Assembly (NCBI RefSeq): GCF_947493875.1
Contig: NZ_CANLSU010000004.1
Location: 310,001 to 374,000, forward strand
Source of the DNA: an uncultured Marinococcus sp.
GTDB taxonomy: Bacteria; Bacillota; Bacilli; Bacillales; Marinococcaceae
DNA: 64,000 bases
Direction of reading: 5' to 3'
The notes below the pieces were generated by a model. The model was not told the origin of the DNA. It did not search any database and saw only the letters and a program-made list of their open reading frames with translations. The translations under genes were made by a program, and so were the position numbers. The first letter of the stretch is position 1; every line of letters starts with the position of its first letter. Positions 51,478-59,130 of the stretch are shown in pieces.

Positions 51478-53115
51478 GTGATCGAGAAAAATTTAAACTT
51501 ATTAAAGAGTCTGGGATTTGTCCTTCTAGTAGCAGCAGTACTGATTTACATAATTGCTACTGGTGACGACGTGATGTGGAGCGGCTTTATTGCCATGCTT
51601 GTTTTCTATGCTTTGATGTACTATGTCGGCGCCTATTTTGCCGCTAAAAAGTCTGATTCCCTCGACGACATGATGGTGGCCAAACGGAGTCTGCCGCTTG
51701 TTATCATGATTTTTACTATGGCTGCCACCTGGGTAGGCGGCGGTTATATTAACGGCACCGCCGAATCAACCTACGTTGACGGCCTCGTGTGGGCCCAGGC
51801 GCCCTGGGGTTATGCCCTCAGTCTTATTATTGGCGGTATTTTTTATGCGAGAAAAATGCGGCGCTATGAATTCAAAACCATTATTGATCCGCTCGAACAG
51901 CGGTTTGGGAAGAAAATGGGCGGTCTGCTGTATCTTCCGGCGCTCCTGGGGGAAATGTTCTGGAGCGGCGCTATTCTGACAGCGCTAGGCACGACATTCG
52001 GTACGATTTTAGGGATCGATTTTACGACGTCGATTGTTATTTCAGCCGTTATTGCGATCGCCTACACCGTATTTGGCGGCATGTGGGCGGTGGCCTACAC
52101 AGACCTTTTACAGATGATTCTGCTGTTAGGCGGTTTGTTTCTGGTGCTGCCGTTTGCCTTTGGCAGTACCGGCAGCCTGAGCGTCAACTGGAACGATTAT
52201 CAGGCGGATCTTGGCACCTATGCGAACCTTTTTCCGCCGCTTGACGGGTGGAATCATCCGGAATGGGGGAACTATTTCTGGAACTGGTGGGATTATGCCT
52301 TTCTGTTGATTTTCGGCGGCATTGCCTGGCAGGTCTATTTCCAGCGCGTGCTCTCCGCTAAAGATGAACAAACGGCGATGTGGTTTTCGATCATTGCCGG
52401 TGTCGTATGCATTATTGCGGCTGTCCCGGCTGTGCTTATTGGTATCATCGGCTATAACGTTGACTGGGCGTCCTTTGGGACGTCAGCACCGGAAACAGCG
52501 GCCATGGTACTGCCGGAGGTGCTCCAGCATCTGACGCCGGGGTGGGTAGCGGCGATTGGCCTCGGGGCTCTTGCAGCAGCCGTTATGTCTTCCATGGACT
52601 CCTCGATTCTGTCCGCATCCTCGATGGCTTCATGGAACATATACCGTCCGCTGGTTCGTCCGAAAGCCTCCAACGATGAACTGAAAAAAGTGATCAAGAC
52701 CTCGATTGTGATTATCGGAGCGGCTTCTACCCTGATTGCTTTAAATGTTGGAAGTGTATATACCCTGTGGTACCTGGCGTCGGATTTGATTTTTTGTATT
52801 TTATTCCCGCAGCTGACCATGGCTCTGTTTTATAAAAATGCGAACGTGTACGGTTCCCTTACAGCATTTATTGTATCGGTCTTTTTGCGCCTTGGCGGCG
52901 GGGAGCCGGCAATCGGCCTGCCGGTCTTTCTTCCGTACCCCATGATTGAAGACGGGATTGTGCTTTTCCCATTCCGTACGGTCATCGTTATTATCGCGTT
53001 TATACTCATATTTATTGTTTCGGAAGCTACAAAGAAAAAGGCTGTTCCAAAGCCGCTTCTCATGCCACATGAACGGGATGACAACGAAGCTTTGGAAAAA
53101 CAGCCGTCTAAATAA
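51478..53115 (+). CDS. Sodium:solute symporter similar to high-affinity choline transporter CHT1
   Basis: 545-aa SSS (SLC5) family transporter with about 13 hydrophobic segments. Long stretches match animal CHT1 (SLC5A7) as I recall it: ATWVGGGYINGTAE (83-96), WAQAPWGY, GEMFWSGAILTALG, VAYTDLLQM, GGIAWQVYFQRVLS, AAVMSSMDSSILSASSM, LWYLASDLI and the late FLRLGGGEP. Position after gbsR and beside three betaine-synthesis genes supports choline as substrate. GTG 51478 has the best spacing from GAGGTG; TTG 51472 and GTG 51469 are alternatives. The C-terminus is hydrophilic. Confidence 0.88.
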   Translation: MIEKNLNLLKSLGFVLLVAAVLIYIIATGDDVMWSGFIAMLVFYALMYYVGAYFAAKKSDSLDDMMVAKRSLPLVIMIFTMAATWVGGGYINGTAESTYVDGLVWAQAPWGYALSLIIGGIFYARKMRRYEFKTIIDPLEQRFGKKMGGLLYLPALLGEMFWSGAILTALGTTFGTILGIDFTTSIVISAVIAIAYTVFGGMWAVAYTDLLQMILLLGGLFLVLPFAFGSTGSLSVNWNDYQADLGTYANLFPPLDGWNHPEWGNYFWNWWDYAFLLIFGGIAWQVYFQRVLSAKDEQTAMWFSIIAGVVCIIAAVPAVLIGIIGYNVDWASFGTSAPETAAMVLPEVLQHLTPGWVAAIGLGALAAAVMSSMDSSILSASSMASWNIYRPLVRPKASNDELKKVIKTSIVIIGAASTLIALNVGSVYTLWYLASDLIFCILFPQLTMALFYKNANVYGSLTAFIVSVFLRLGGGEPAIGLPVFLPYPMIEDGIVLFPFRTVIVIIAFILIFIVSEATKKKAVPKPLLMPHERDDNEALEKQPSK

Positions 53116-53128
53116 AATCAAAAAAAGA

Positions 53129-53159
53129 GCCTGGAAGCAGCAATGCTTTCAGGCTTTTT
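53129..53159 (+). terminator. Terminator after the symporter gene
   Basis: GCCTGGAAGCA (53129-53139) pairs with TGCTTTCAGGC (53144-53154), followed by five T. Confidence 0.92.
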
Positions 53160-53176
53160 GGCGTACTGCGCCGCAT

Positions 53177-53250
53177 ATACAGAGAAAAACAGCTTCTACA
53201 GCTGTATACTGAAGCTTAGGAAGTTTTTGGGAAGGTCAACATACCTAACG
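53177..53250 (+). repeat. Orphan copy of the oppA leader
   Basis: 53221-53250 matches 25161-25190 (the oppA ribosome-binding site and start codon) at 24 of 30 positions, including GGTCAACATA. An ATACAGAGAAAA block occurs upstream of both (53177 and 25123). No coding sequence follows here. The rest of the 53160-53499 gap is AT-rich and I see no gene in it. Confidence 0.5.
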
Positions 53251-53499
53251 GCGTTCAGTGCATCTATGTTAACATATTTCCTTTGTTTGTCCATTAAACA
53301 TAAAAAAGAATAGCTATAATTAATGCTGTTTTTTAGCAAATATTTGTTGTCCATGCCGATAAGCGCCTGTTTTCATATTATTTCATGGTTATTTGCATTA
53401 TATGGAAATAAGCAGGCAGAAAATAATTGAATTTCATCAGCATTCCTATACAATAAAGAAGGTATTTATACGTGAATTTAATTAGAAGAGGAGAACCTG

Positions 53500-55218
53500 A
53501 TGCTTAAACGTTTTTATTCCTATTACCTTCCTCATAAACAGCTGTTTTTCATTGATTTTTTCAGCGCAATCGCTGTTGCAGCCCTGGATCTGGTCTTTCC
53601 GCTTGTGGTCCAGTGGTTTATTGATTCCCTGCTGCCTCAGGAGGACTGGAACCTGGTCGTGTGGGTCTCAGCCGGCCTGCTCATTATCTATCTATTCAGT
53701 GCCTACCTGCAGTATATCGTGAATTATCTGGGGCATAAGCTTGGCATTAACATTGAAACAGACATGCGGCGGGAGCTGTTTAAGAGCGTGCAGGGCCAGT
53801 CGTACCGCTTTTTTGATAATACGAAAACCGGTCACATTATCAGCCGTATCACGAATGATCTGTTTGATATAGGGGAGCTTGCCCACCACGGGCCGGAGGA
53901 TTTATTTATTGCCATTATGACGTTTGCGGGTGCTTTTACGATCATGTTTTCAATTAACCCGCAGCTTGCCCTCGTTGCGCTTGTTTTTGTGCCGTTTTTG
54001 ATCGTGCTTATTACCTACACGAACATTCAGATGAACAAAGCATGGACAAAAATGTACGCAGAAATTGGAGACGTGAACGCCCGGGTGGAGGACAGCGTCT
54101 CCGGGGCCCGGGTAGTGCAGTCCTTTACAAATGAAGCCTTTGAAATCGACCGGTTTGCCAAAAACAACAACCGCTACCGCCACGCTAAGCTGTCGGGCTA
54201 CCGCACGATGGGCCACACTACGGCGACTATTTTCTTAACAACCCGTCTCATGATTCTGGCAGTGCTCGTTTACGGGGCATGGCTCGTTTACACGGGCGCG
54301 ATTACAAACGGGGAGTTCGTCGGCTTTATTTTGTACGTGAACGTGCTGTTCAAGCCGATTGAAAAAATCAGCGCCATTTTAGAGCTGTACCCGAAGGGCA
54401 TGGCCGGCTTTAAACGGTTCGTGCAGATGACCGATGCAGAAAAGGATATTGTCGACCGTCCTGATGCAGTGGAAGCGCCAGTGCTTACAGGCGATATTAA
54501 GCTAGAGGATGTCACCTTTGGGTACCATGAAAGCCAGCCGGTGCTCCGGGATATGAACGTGACGGTAGAAGCGGGGAAAACAGTTGCCTTTGTCGGCTCC
54601 TCCGGGGCCGGCAAGACAACAATCAGCTCGCTGATTCCGCGGTTTTACGATGTGGATGCCGGCGCTGTGACCATTAATGGGATAGACATACGAAATATGA
54701 CAAAGGAATCCCTCCGTTCCCAGATCGGCATGGTGCAGCAGGATGTATTCCTGTTTAATGGCACGCTGAAGGAAAACATTGCGTACGGACGCTTGACAGC
54801 CGAAGAAGAAGAGATTGAAGAAGCCGCCCGGCTGGCGAATCTGGACGGCTTCGTGGAGGAGCTTCCGGATGGGTATGAAACAGAAATCGGCCAGCGCGGG
54901 CTAAAGCTGTCCGGAGGCCAGAAGCAGCGGATTGCAATTGCCCGGGCTTTCCTGAAAAATCCGCCGATTTTAATTTTGGATGAAGCAACTTCAGCGCTCG
55001 ACACGGAGACCGAGGCTTTGATTCAGCAGTCGCTGACCCAGCTGGCGGAGAACCGGACGACGATTGTCATTGCCCACCGGCTTGCGACCATCCGGCACGC
55101 CGATAATATTGTGGTGGTGACCGGCGGCCGTATTGCTGAGCAGGGAACGTACGAAGAGTTAATTCATAAAAACGGCGTTTTTGCTTCGCTGAACAGTGTA
55201 CAGCTTGAATATCAATAA
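53500..55218 (+). CDS. ABC half-transporter, exporter type (YwjA-like)
   Basis: 572-aa fusion of a six-helix type I exporter domain (~1-310) and an ATPase domain (~330-572): Walker A GSSGAGKTT, Q-loop MVQQDVFLFNGT, signature LSGGQKQR, Walker B ILILDEATSALD, switch IAHRLATIRHAD. Sequence style resembles B. subtilis YwjA, a lipid- or drug-exporter-like protein of uncertain substrate; it should act as a homodimer because no partner is adjacent. The ATG follows GAGGAG. Confidence 0.9.
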   Translation: MLKRFYSYYLPHKQLFFIDFFSAIAVAALDLVFPLVVQWFIDSLLPQEDWNLVVWVSAGLLIIYLFSAYLQYIVNYLGHKLGINIETDMRRELFKSVQGQSYRFFDNTKTGHIISRITNDLFDIGELAHHGPEDLFIAIMTFAGAFTIMFSINPQLALVALVFVPFLIVLITYTNIQMNKAWTKMYAEIGDVNARVEDSVSGARVVQSFTNEAFEIDRFAKNNNRYRHAKLSGYRTMGHTTATIFLTTRLMILAVLVYGAWLVYTGAITNGEFVGFILYVNVLFKPIEKISAILELYPKGMAGFKRFVQMTDAEKDIVDRPDAVEAPVLTGDIKLEDVTFGYHESQPVLRDMNVTVEAGKTVAFVGSSGAGKTTISSLIPRFYDVDAGAVTINGIDIRNMTKESLRSQIGMVQQDVFLFNGTLKENIAYGRLTAEEEEIEEAARLANLDGFVEELPDGYETEIGQRGLKLSGGQKQRIAIARAFLKNPPILILDEATSALDTETEALIQQSLTQLAENRTTIVIAHRLATIRHADNIVVVTGGRIAEQGTYEELIHKNGVFASLNSVQLEYQ

Positions 55219-55241
55219 AATGTTTTCCTCTCCTAATCTCC

Positions 55242-55310
55242 TCTGCGGCCGAAACGCTCGCTTCCATGGCAGAGGAGCTTCAGCAGGAAGTCAGCTACTT
55301 TAAAATATAG
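55242..55310 (+). pseudogene. C-terminal remnant of a methyl-accepting chemotaxis protein
   Basis: The frame at 55242 reads SAAETLASMAEELQQEVSYF then KI and a stop at 55308-55310. This is the characteristic MCP tail (…LSxMAEELQxxVxxFKI). No start codon, ribosome-binding site or further MCP sequence lies upstream: the ABC gene ends only 24 bases before. The rest of the receptor appears deleted, and the terminator at 55331 probably once served it. Confidence 0.65.
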
Positions 55311-55330
55311 AGGAAAGATTGTCTGCAGGC

Positions 55331-55359
55331 AGAAAATCCTTCGGGATTTTCTGTTTTTT
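55331..55359 (+). terminator. Terminator with UUCG loop
   Basis: AGAAAATCC (55331-55339) and GGATTTTCT (55344-55352) around TTCG, then G and seven to eight T. It ends the ABC-transporter transcript and formerly, I infer, the MCP gene. Confidence 0.92.
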
Positions 55360-55440
55360 TTACAAAACACAATTAAAACAAGTATTACCCGGGAAATAGA
55401 AAGGGGCATCCATTAATAGTCTGTCACTTCAGGAGGGCCC

Positions 55441-56241
55441 ATGAGAAATTTATCGTTCGACATAGGATTATTTCGTTTTTTTATTTTTTGGTACATATGC
55501 GGTCTCGTGCTGCTGACGTTCGATCTGCTCCCGGTATGGCTGGAATGGGCAAACGCTGTTTTCCTGTATTTAACCGGAGTAATTGGAGCTTTTTTTCTGG
55601 TCCGGTCGTACGGGGGGAAAACCGGAGGCGGGCTGACTGCTGTTATTTTTCTGCTTTCGATGTTTCTTGAAGGGATCGGTGTGCAGCTGAATCTCTTTTT
55701 CGGGAGCTATGAATACGCCTCTGATTTTGGGGCGATGATTCTCGGGGTACCGCTGACGATTGGAGCAGCATGGGTGGCTATCGTTTCGGGCTCACACGCG
55801 TTAATGCTGTATATTCTGGGCATGCTTCCACGTCTGCGTGGGTGGGGAGCGTTCGTTTTTTATGTGCTTTTGGGGGCGCTTTTAGTCACTGGAATTGATT
55901 TTGTGCTCGACCCTGTAAATTATCTGGTGCAGGAGTACTGGATATGGAATGAAGGCGGCTGGTATTATGGTATTCCGTTTTCAAATTTCCAGGGCTGGTT
56001 TATTATTGGCTTTCTTCTGCACGCGATTATGTATTTGGTTCTCCGTTTCCAGGGAAGGCTGTTTGAGGTGTCAGCTTATTGGCAGCCGCGCACCGCTGCT
56101 TTATATATGCTGCTCACCTTTATGTTTACCCTGCTTGCGCTGTTAAATGCCCTTTGGCTTGCCGGGGCGATTGGAATTGGTATTATGATTTTTTGTGCTG
56201 CGGTGCTTATGGGAAGAAGGCAGCCTGCCGAAAGAAAATAA
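55441..56241 (+). CDS. Carotenoid biosynthesis membrane protein (CruF/DUF422-like)
   Basis: 266-aa polytopic membrane protein with about seven helices. It shows the family pattern: an acidic helix residue in FLEGIGVQLNLFFGSYEYASDFG, GVPLTIGAAWV, then the signature TGIDFVLDPVNYL, YWIWNEGGWYYGIPFSNFQGW (spread over residues 155-190). CruF enzymes hydrate the 1,2-bond of acyclic carotenoids such as C30 or C40 chains. No other carotenoid gene is adjacent. The ATG follows GGAGG. Confidence 0.82.
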   Translation: MRNLSFDIGLFRFFIFWYICGLVLLTFDLLPVWLEWANAVFLYLTGVIGAFFLVRSYGGKTGGGLTAVIFLLSMFLEGIGVQLNLFFGSYEYASDFGAMILGVPLTIGAAWVAIVSGSHALMLYILGMLPRLRGWGAFVFYVLLGALLVTGIDFVLDPVNYLVQEYWIWNEGGWYYGIPFSNFQGWFIIGFLLHAIMYLVLRFQGRLFEVSAYWQPRTAALYMLLTFMFTLLALLNALWLAGAIGIGIMIFCAAVLMGRRQPAERK

Positions 56242-56292
56242 CAAAACATTAACAGGTTCTTCACACAAGCATTACATTAAGGGCTTAACATA

Positions 56293-56376
56293 GGAGGTGT
56301 TGATCCCCCAGGTTCATCTCACTGGACAGGGAACCCCTCTATGCGCCTCCCCGTACCCCCGGGGAGGCTTTTTTTT
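56293..56376 (+). ncRNA. Candidate structured RNA with terminator (unidentified)
   Basis: GGAGGTG (56293-56299) can pair with CGCCTCC (56344-56350) to close a three-way junction whose other arms are CCAG/CTGG (56308-56311 with 56322-56325) and AGGG/CCCT (56328-56331 with 56335-56338). The strand CGCCTCC also forms the 5' half of a strong terminator (56345-56353 with 56360-56368, then eight T), so the two structures exclude each other. No gene lies downstream on this strand. I do not recognise the family. Confidence 0.5.
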
Positions 56377-56644
56377 ATGCATTTAAAACGCTGAACAGCC
56401 TTGGAAGGGGGATGAGCTCGAGCGTGGTGTTTGTTCTGGGGTCTGTGTTGGTTTTTTCTTCTAATTCGGTACAGTAAATCAATTCTTCCTCTTCAAGAAA
56501 ATACAGAGAGTCCTGTAGTTTCCGCTCCTGGGTGCTGGTTAAATGCACCACAATTGATTCGTTTCTTTTCAGCGCAGCTTCGGCAGCGGGGGCGGCATGT
56601 TTATTTAATTTATGGAACGCACGATTCACTTTAATAGCAAGCAT
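56375..56644 (-). CDS. Hypothetical small protein
   Basis: 89-residue soluble protein, mixed charge, start ATG after AGGAGG, which supports a real gene. Residues 1-30 are basic and alanine-rich (KVNRAFHKLNKHAAPAAEA) and 40-60 acidic (DSLYFLEEEELIYC), with no signal peptide or membrane segment. I do not recognise a family. It ends against the terminator of the RNA candidate on the other strand. Confidence 0.6.
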   Translation of the reverse strand: MLAIKVNRAFHKLNKHAAPAAEAALKRNESIVVHLTSTQERKLQDSLYFLEEEELIYCTELEEKTNTDPRTNTTLELIPLPRLFSVLNA

Positions 56645-56731
56645 GGTGCAGGCCTCCTGTTTTTCATGGATGGGTATAGTTTTCCCTGCGAAAAAGTGTA
56701 TGAAGCTTTACTTTCTTCCCATTTTTATATG

Positions 56732-56757
56732 AAAAGCCCTTCCCGTAAAGGAAGAGC
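56732..56757 (-). terminator. Terminator after the DsbA-family gene
   Basis: On the minus strand AGCTCTTCC pairs with GGGAAGGGCT around a short loop, followed by TTTT. Confidence 0.75.
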
Positions 56758-56765
56758 TCCTCCTG

Positions 56766-57410
56766 TTATGCCTTCTGCTTTTCATCCCACACTTGCTGGA
56801 GCGCCTGTTCAAATGTTTCTGCCGGCTGAGCGCCGGAGAGGGTGTACGTTTCATCGAACACATAAAAAGGCACGCCATCAATTCCTATATAGGAAGCTTC
56901 CTGTAAATCCTTTTGCACACTCGGGGTGTAGGCATCCAGCTCAAGCAGCTCCTTCGTTTCTTCCTCCACGAGGCCGACATCTCCCGCGAGTGCGGCGAGG
57001 GTGTCGATATCTGCAATGTTTTTGGATTCGGTAAAATATGCGCGCAAGAGGCGCTCAGTCATGCGGTTGTTTTTGCCGCGTTCTGTGGCGAACTGCAGAA
57101 GCCGGTGGGCGTCAAAGGAATTAGCCGGCACTGCTTCGTCCATGTTGTATTCCAAACCGATATCCCGTGCCTGCTCGGTGAGCTGCCGGTGAAACGTTAG
57201 CACCTGCTCCCGGTCCATACCTTTTTGTTCAGAGAGAAAGGTATGAATGTCCGATGCCGGATTTTTTGGCATTTCCGGATTCAGCTGAAAGCTGTGATAA
57301 ATCACCTGCACCTGGTGCTTGAACGTCATGTTTTCCAAAGCGGTCTCAAAGCGACGTTTTCCTAAATAGCAAAACGGGCACATTACATCAAACCAAATAT
57401 CTACCTGCAT
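56766..57410 (-). CDS. DsbA-family oxidoreductase, FrnE-like
   Basis: 214-aa cytosolic thioredoxin-fold protein with the redox motif CPFC (C11-C14), an inserted helical domain, and the cis-proline region GIDGVPFYVFDETYTLSGAQP near 175. It belongs with FrnE/YwbO-type disulfide oxidoreductases often tied to oxidative-stress tolerance. No signal peptide. The ATG follows AAAGGAGGA. Monocistronic. Confidence 0.9.
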   Translation of the reverse strand: MQVDIWFDVMCPFCYLGKRRFETALENMTFKHQVQVIYHSFQLNPEMPKNPASDIHTFLSEQKGMDREQVLTFHRQLTEQARDIGLEYNMDEAVPANSFDAHRLLQFATERGKNNRMTERLLRAYFTESKNIADIDTLAALAGDVGLVEEETKELLELDAYTPSVQKDLQEASYIGIDGVPFYVFDETYTLSGAQPAETFEQALQQVWDEKQKA

Positions 57411-57535
57411 GTTTGTCCTCCTTTAAAATACGCTATGTACAGTATGAAGAAAAAATTTTTTTCTGCCTACAGAAATGCTTACAGAGAGCGTTTTTTTCTG
57501 TGAAGACAAAAAATCAGTAAAAAATATCCTTTTCT

Positions 57536-57549
57536 CGAACGTACGTTCT
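57536..57549. promoter_or_regulatory. LexA (SOS/DinR) box
   Basis: CGAACGTACGTTCT is close to the Bacillus consensus CGAACRNRYGTTYC. It lies directly before TATAAT (57552-57557), inside the promoter of the YolD-like gene, where LexA would block transcription. Confidence 0.8.
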
Positions 57550-57590
57550 TGTATAATGGAAGTAATATACTTCTCTTTGAAGGGGACGTG

Positions 57591-57881
57591 ATGCTGATGA
57601 ATGAAGAACAAAAAACAATGGCCCGCATGATAGCGGCGGAATGGGAAAAAGAAACGGAGGACTGGAAACAGAAGGAACGGCTTCTGCGTAAAGCCTGGGC
57701 AGAAAAGCATGAATTGAAGCTGCGCTGGAAAAACGAAGAACATGATGTAGATACAACAGGGACATGTACGTATATTGATCACATGAATCGGCTTATTCAC
57801 TGGAGGGACGAGCAGGGCAATTATTATAATATTTCCTTTGACCGGATCCTTTCCGTACAAAAAGGGAGTGAAGAGTGGTGA
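57591..57881 (+). CDS. YolD-like protein
   Basis: 96-aa protein. The N-terminal half is a charged helix and the C-terminal half has the YolD pattern: LRWKNEEHDVDTTGTCTYID, then RLIHWRDEQGNYYNISFDRILSVQ. YolD-like genes usually accompany Y-family polymerase genes (uvrX, yqjW) in SOS-induced units; none is present here. The ATG follows AGGGG; a second ATG six bases later is possible. A LexA box overlaps the promoter. It overlaps the next small gene by four bases. Confidence 0.8.
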   Translation: MLMNEEQKTMARMIAAEWEKETEDWKQKERLLRKAWAEKHELKLRWKNEEHDVDTTGTCTYIDHMNRLIHWRDEQGNYYNISFDRILSVQKGSEEW

Positions 57882-58060
57882 AAAAGGAAGAACTCGCTGT
57901 GCTCTCCGCTTATCTGGATGAACAGATTAATCATTTGACCAGACGCACGCCCTACAGTAAAGAAGACGATCTGCTCTGTCTTGGCGGCCGCCTTGCGTAT
58001 CAGCAAATTCGTGATGAAGTACAGAAAATAGCAGAACAGAAAGAAAATTACTATAAATAA
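57878..58060 (+). CDS. Hypothetical small protein, second gene of the SOS unit
   Basis: 60-residue charged, helical protein (VKKEELAVLSAYLDEQINHL, then GGRLAYQQIRDEVQKIAEQ). GTG 57878 overlaps the YolD stop as GTGA, with AAGGGAG upstream, so it is translationally coupled and probably SOS-induced. No family recognised; it may assist the YolD protein. Confidence 0.7.
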   Translation: MKKEELAVLSAYLDEQINHLTRRTPYSKEDDLLCLGGRLAYQQIRDEVQKIAEQKENYYK

Positions 58061-58179
58061 CCTGGTGAAAAAACGGTGAAGAAACAATTTATGGTATTCT
58101 GAGGGAAGAAGGTATTCAAAACCACTGTGTGGGTTTTGTAACCGTTATCTTGATGAACTCAGGCCCGGGAGGGGACACC

Positions 58180-59085
58180 ATGAAAATAGGAATGATTGGC
58201 ATCGGGGACATTGCTAAAAAAGCGTATCTCCCCATTTTAAGTAATTTAAAGGATGTAGAACTGCACGTGTACACAAGAAATCCGGATACGTTAAAAGAAA
58301 TTGCTGATACGTATACGATACCCCATACGTATCAGCAGATGGATGAGTGGCTGAGCTGTGGTATGAAAGCAGCATTTGTTCATACCGCCACCGTAGCGCA
58401 TGAGCCTATTATAGATGCGCTGCTCGACATGGGCATTCACGTGTATGTGGACAAGCCGATTACGTACCACGCCGAATCTGCCCAGCGGCTGCTTACTAAA
58501 GCCAAGGAGAAGCGGCTGCTGCTGATGACCGGCTTTAACCGCCGGCATGCCCCTTCCTATCAAAAGCTGATGGAAGCAGAGGATACGAATATGATTATTG
58601 TTCAAAAGCACCGGGGCCACCAGGCAGCGGACGCCCGCACGTTTGTGTTTGATGACTTTATCCATGTGATTGACACAATTTTGTATTTGTTCCCGGAAAC
58701 AATTGAAAACATGACGGTGAGTGGTAAAGGGGAATATGATCTTTTGCACCATGTGACGCTGCAGCTTGAGTCACCCAATGTGACAGCGCTTGGTATTATG
58801 AACCGCGAAGCCGGAACCTCCCTGGAACGTGTAGACGTGATGAACCAGGAGCAGACCTTAACGGTAAGCAATGTCCGGGATGTAAGCGTGCATAAAGATA
58901 AAGACGTGTGGCACCAGGGGGAAAACGACTGGGAATCCACGCTGAAAAAACGCGGGTTTGAAACTATTATTACAACCTTTCTGGCCTTTGTGGAACAGGA
59001 CATTATTCCGGAATACATGTATGAACAGGCCTGGGAAACCCATCAAATGGCCGAAGACGTTGTCCGGCACCTTACGAGCCCGTGA
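58180..59085 (+). CDS. Gfo/Idh/MocA-family oxidoreductase
   Basis: 301-aa NAD(P)-dependent dehydrogenase: Rossmann GIGDIAKKAYLP at the N-terminus, HTATVAHEPI and the family motif with catalytic lysine VDKPITYHAESAQRLL near residue 95-110, then an alpha/beta substrate domain. ATG 58180 follows GGAGGGG; the longer frame upstream is not conserved. The substrate is unknown, probably a sugar or inositol derivative. A DeoR-type sugar-responsive regulator is convergent downstream. Confidence 0.88.
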   Translation: MKIGMIGIGDIAKKAYLPILSNLKDVELHVYTRNPDTLKEIADTYTIPHTYQQMDEWLSCGMKAAFVHTATVAHEPIIDALLDMGIHVYVDKPITYHAESAQRLLTKAKEKRLLLMTGFNRRHAPSYQKLMEAEDTNMIIVQKHRGHQAADARTFVFDDFIHVIDTILYLFPETIENMTVSGKGEYDLLHHVTLQLESPNVTALGIMNREAGTSLERVDVMNQEQTLTVSNVRDVSVHKDKDVWHQGENDWESTLKKRGFETIITTFLAFVEQDIIPEYMYEQAWETHQMAEDVVRHLTSP

Positions 59086-59087
59086 AT

Positions 59088-59130
59088 AAAAGCTCTGTCT
59101 TCCCTGCAGCCGCAGAGAGACAGAGCTTTA
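59088..59130. terminator. Bidirectional terminator
   Basis: AAAGCTCTGTCT (59089-59100) pairs with AGACAGAGCTTT (59118-59129). It serves both the oxidoreductase gene and the convergent DeoR gene. Confidence 0.9.

Noticed and set aside
56300-56388. Short TTG-initiated frame inside the structured RNA candidate
   Set aside because: The GGAGG lies only two bases before TTG, too close for initiation, and the frame runs through the terminator hairpin.
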